A stretch of 5,788 bases of DNA from Gorillibacterium sp. (GTDB lineage Bacteria > Bacillota > Bacilli > Paenibacillales > NBRC-103111), in contig JAIMBU010000226.1 of NCBI GenBank assembly GCA_023511325.1, positions 1 through 5,788 on the forward strand, written 5' to 3'. The notes beneath the pieces are model-generated. The model was given only the letters and a program-made list of their open reading frames with translations. It searched no databases and was not told the DNA's origin. Position numbers and translations under genes: made by a program. Positions 5,257-5,788 of this stretch are shown piece after piece. The first letter of the stretch is position 1; each line of letters opens with the position of its first letter.

Positions 5257-5788
5257 ATCCTAGGGTAGCGGTAATCCGCGACCATAAACGTTGTTTGACT
5301 CGATCAGGAAGGTGCATATCCAACCCTGCATCCTTTGCGAAACTGCTAGCCAGCATATGGATGGCGTGGGTAAAACTCTCTGCACCCGCTTGATCATATA
5401 AAGGTAGGCCTTCATCGACAGATTTCCAGCCTAGATCACCAGGCACTTCGGGTATTACACCTGCTAACGGCATACCAAGATAGTCAGCCGCTTTAGAAGC
5501 GTCTCTCGGGCTAACGGTTCGGTTCATGACAAGCTGAATGTCACGTGGTTGTAACCCACAATACTTCCAGTAGCAGTCATACCATTCCCCCCAGCCCAAT
5601 CGATAGGAGTCAAAACGGGGACGGGCAACCAGCAAGCGGATATCCGCATTGCGGACTCCACAAACAGTAGCAGCATTGTCGGGATATCCATTCAGATCCA
5701 AAAAGGTAAGATCAAACGTCCTTCTCGCCGTCGTTAACAAATGATTGATCATTTCCGGAGTAATATCGGCAGCGGATTCTCTTCGAGC
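5255..5788 (-). CDS. TadZ/CpaE-like MinD/ParA-family protein, 3' part
   Basis: The frame is open to the right window edge, so the true start lies outside; the internal ATG at 5752 is only the first one visible. The 177 visible residues look like the C-terminal two thirds of a MinD/ParA-type P-loop protein. FDLTFLDLNG (visible residues 25-34) matches the family's hydrophobic beta strand ending in Asp. VMNR (87-90) matches the nucleotide-base-contacting strand. LGMPLAGVIPEVPGD (104-118) matches the usual LG.p..g.IP.d segment. The Walker A (deviant P-loop) region would lie upstream and cannot be judged. In Tad systems a TadZ/CpaE protein precedes the CpaF ATPase and places the apparatus at the membrane or pole; that role is inferred from family and position. 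The stop TAG lies only 9 bases before the cpaF start and overlaps its ribosome binding site, so the two genes are cotranscribed and probably coupled. A generic ParA-like protein is the alternative. Confidence 0.75.
   Translation of the reverse strand, partial: ARRESAADITPEMINHLLTTARRTFDLTFLDLNGYPDNAATVCGVRNADIRLLVARPRFDSYRLGWGEWYDCYWKYCGLQPRDIQLVMNRTVSPRDASKAADYLGMPLAGVIPEVPGDLGWKSVDEGLPLYDQAGAESFTHAIHMLASSFAKDAGLDMHLPDRVKQRLWSRITATLG

Overview
The window holds most of a Tad (tight adherence / type IVb pilus, type II secretion-like) gene cluster. All recognisable genes lie on the minus strand, so transcription runs from the right edge to the left. The strong AGGAGG-type ribosome binding sites and the distant resemblance to Actinobacterial/Bacillota Tad proteins suggest a Gram-positive Bacillota host, perhaps Paenibacillus-like. 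That host assignment is inference; no marker gene is present.

Reading in the direction of transcription: the 3' part of a TadZ/CpaE-like MinD/ParA-family protein (5788-5255, cut by the window edge); a CpaF/TadA secretion ATPase (5245-3833); two polytopic T2SSF platform proteins, TadB-like (3829-2837) and TadC-like (2727-1801); three very small single-membrane-helix proteins in tandem (1788-1648, 1609-1433, 1429-1274); a TadE-like pseudopilin (1262-777); and a second TadE/TadG-like pilin-type protein (780-223). A long imperfect hairpin at 124-177 probably ends the operon. The last 120 bases hold no convincing gene, only a possible promoter facing out of the window.

In the proposed scheme, the TadZ-like protein positions the machine at the membrane, CpaF supplies ATP-driven force, TadB and TadC form the inner-membrane platform, and the TadE/TadG-like proteins are minor pseudopilins. 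The three small proteins occupy the slot between tadC and tadE where Actinobacterial tad clusters carry flp, the major pilin. They are therefore the best candidates for the exported fibre subunits, although they lack the usual prepilin leader and the Glu-Tyr motif. No prepilin peptidase is visible in the window.

The least ordinary part is this triplet. The three proteins are 46, 58 and 51 residues long, clearly related at their N-termini (M[S/T]KL..., a shared Gly16), and diverged in their tails. Other oddities are an ambiguous start for tadC, a 109-base structured gap before tadC in an otherwise tightly packed operon, and a 23-bp tandem duplication across the stop codon of the last gene.
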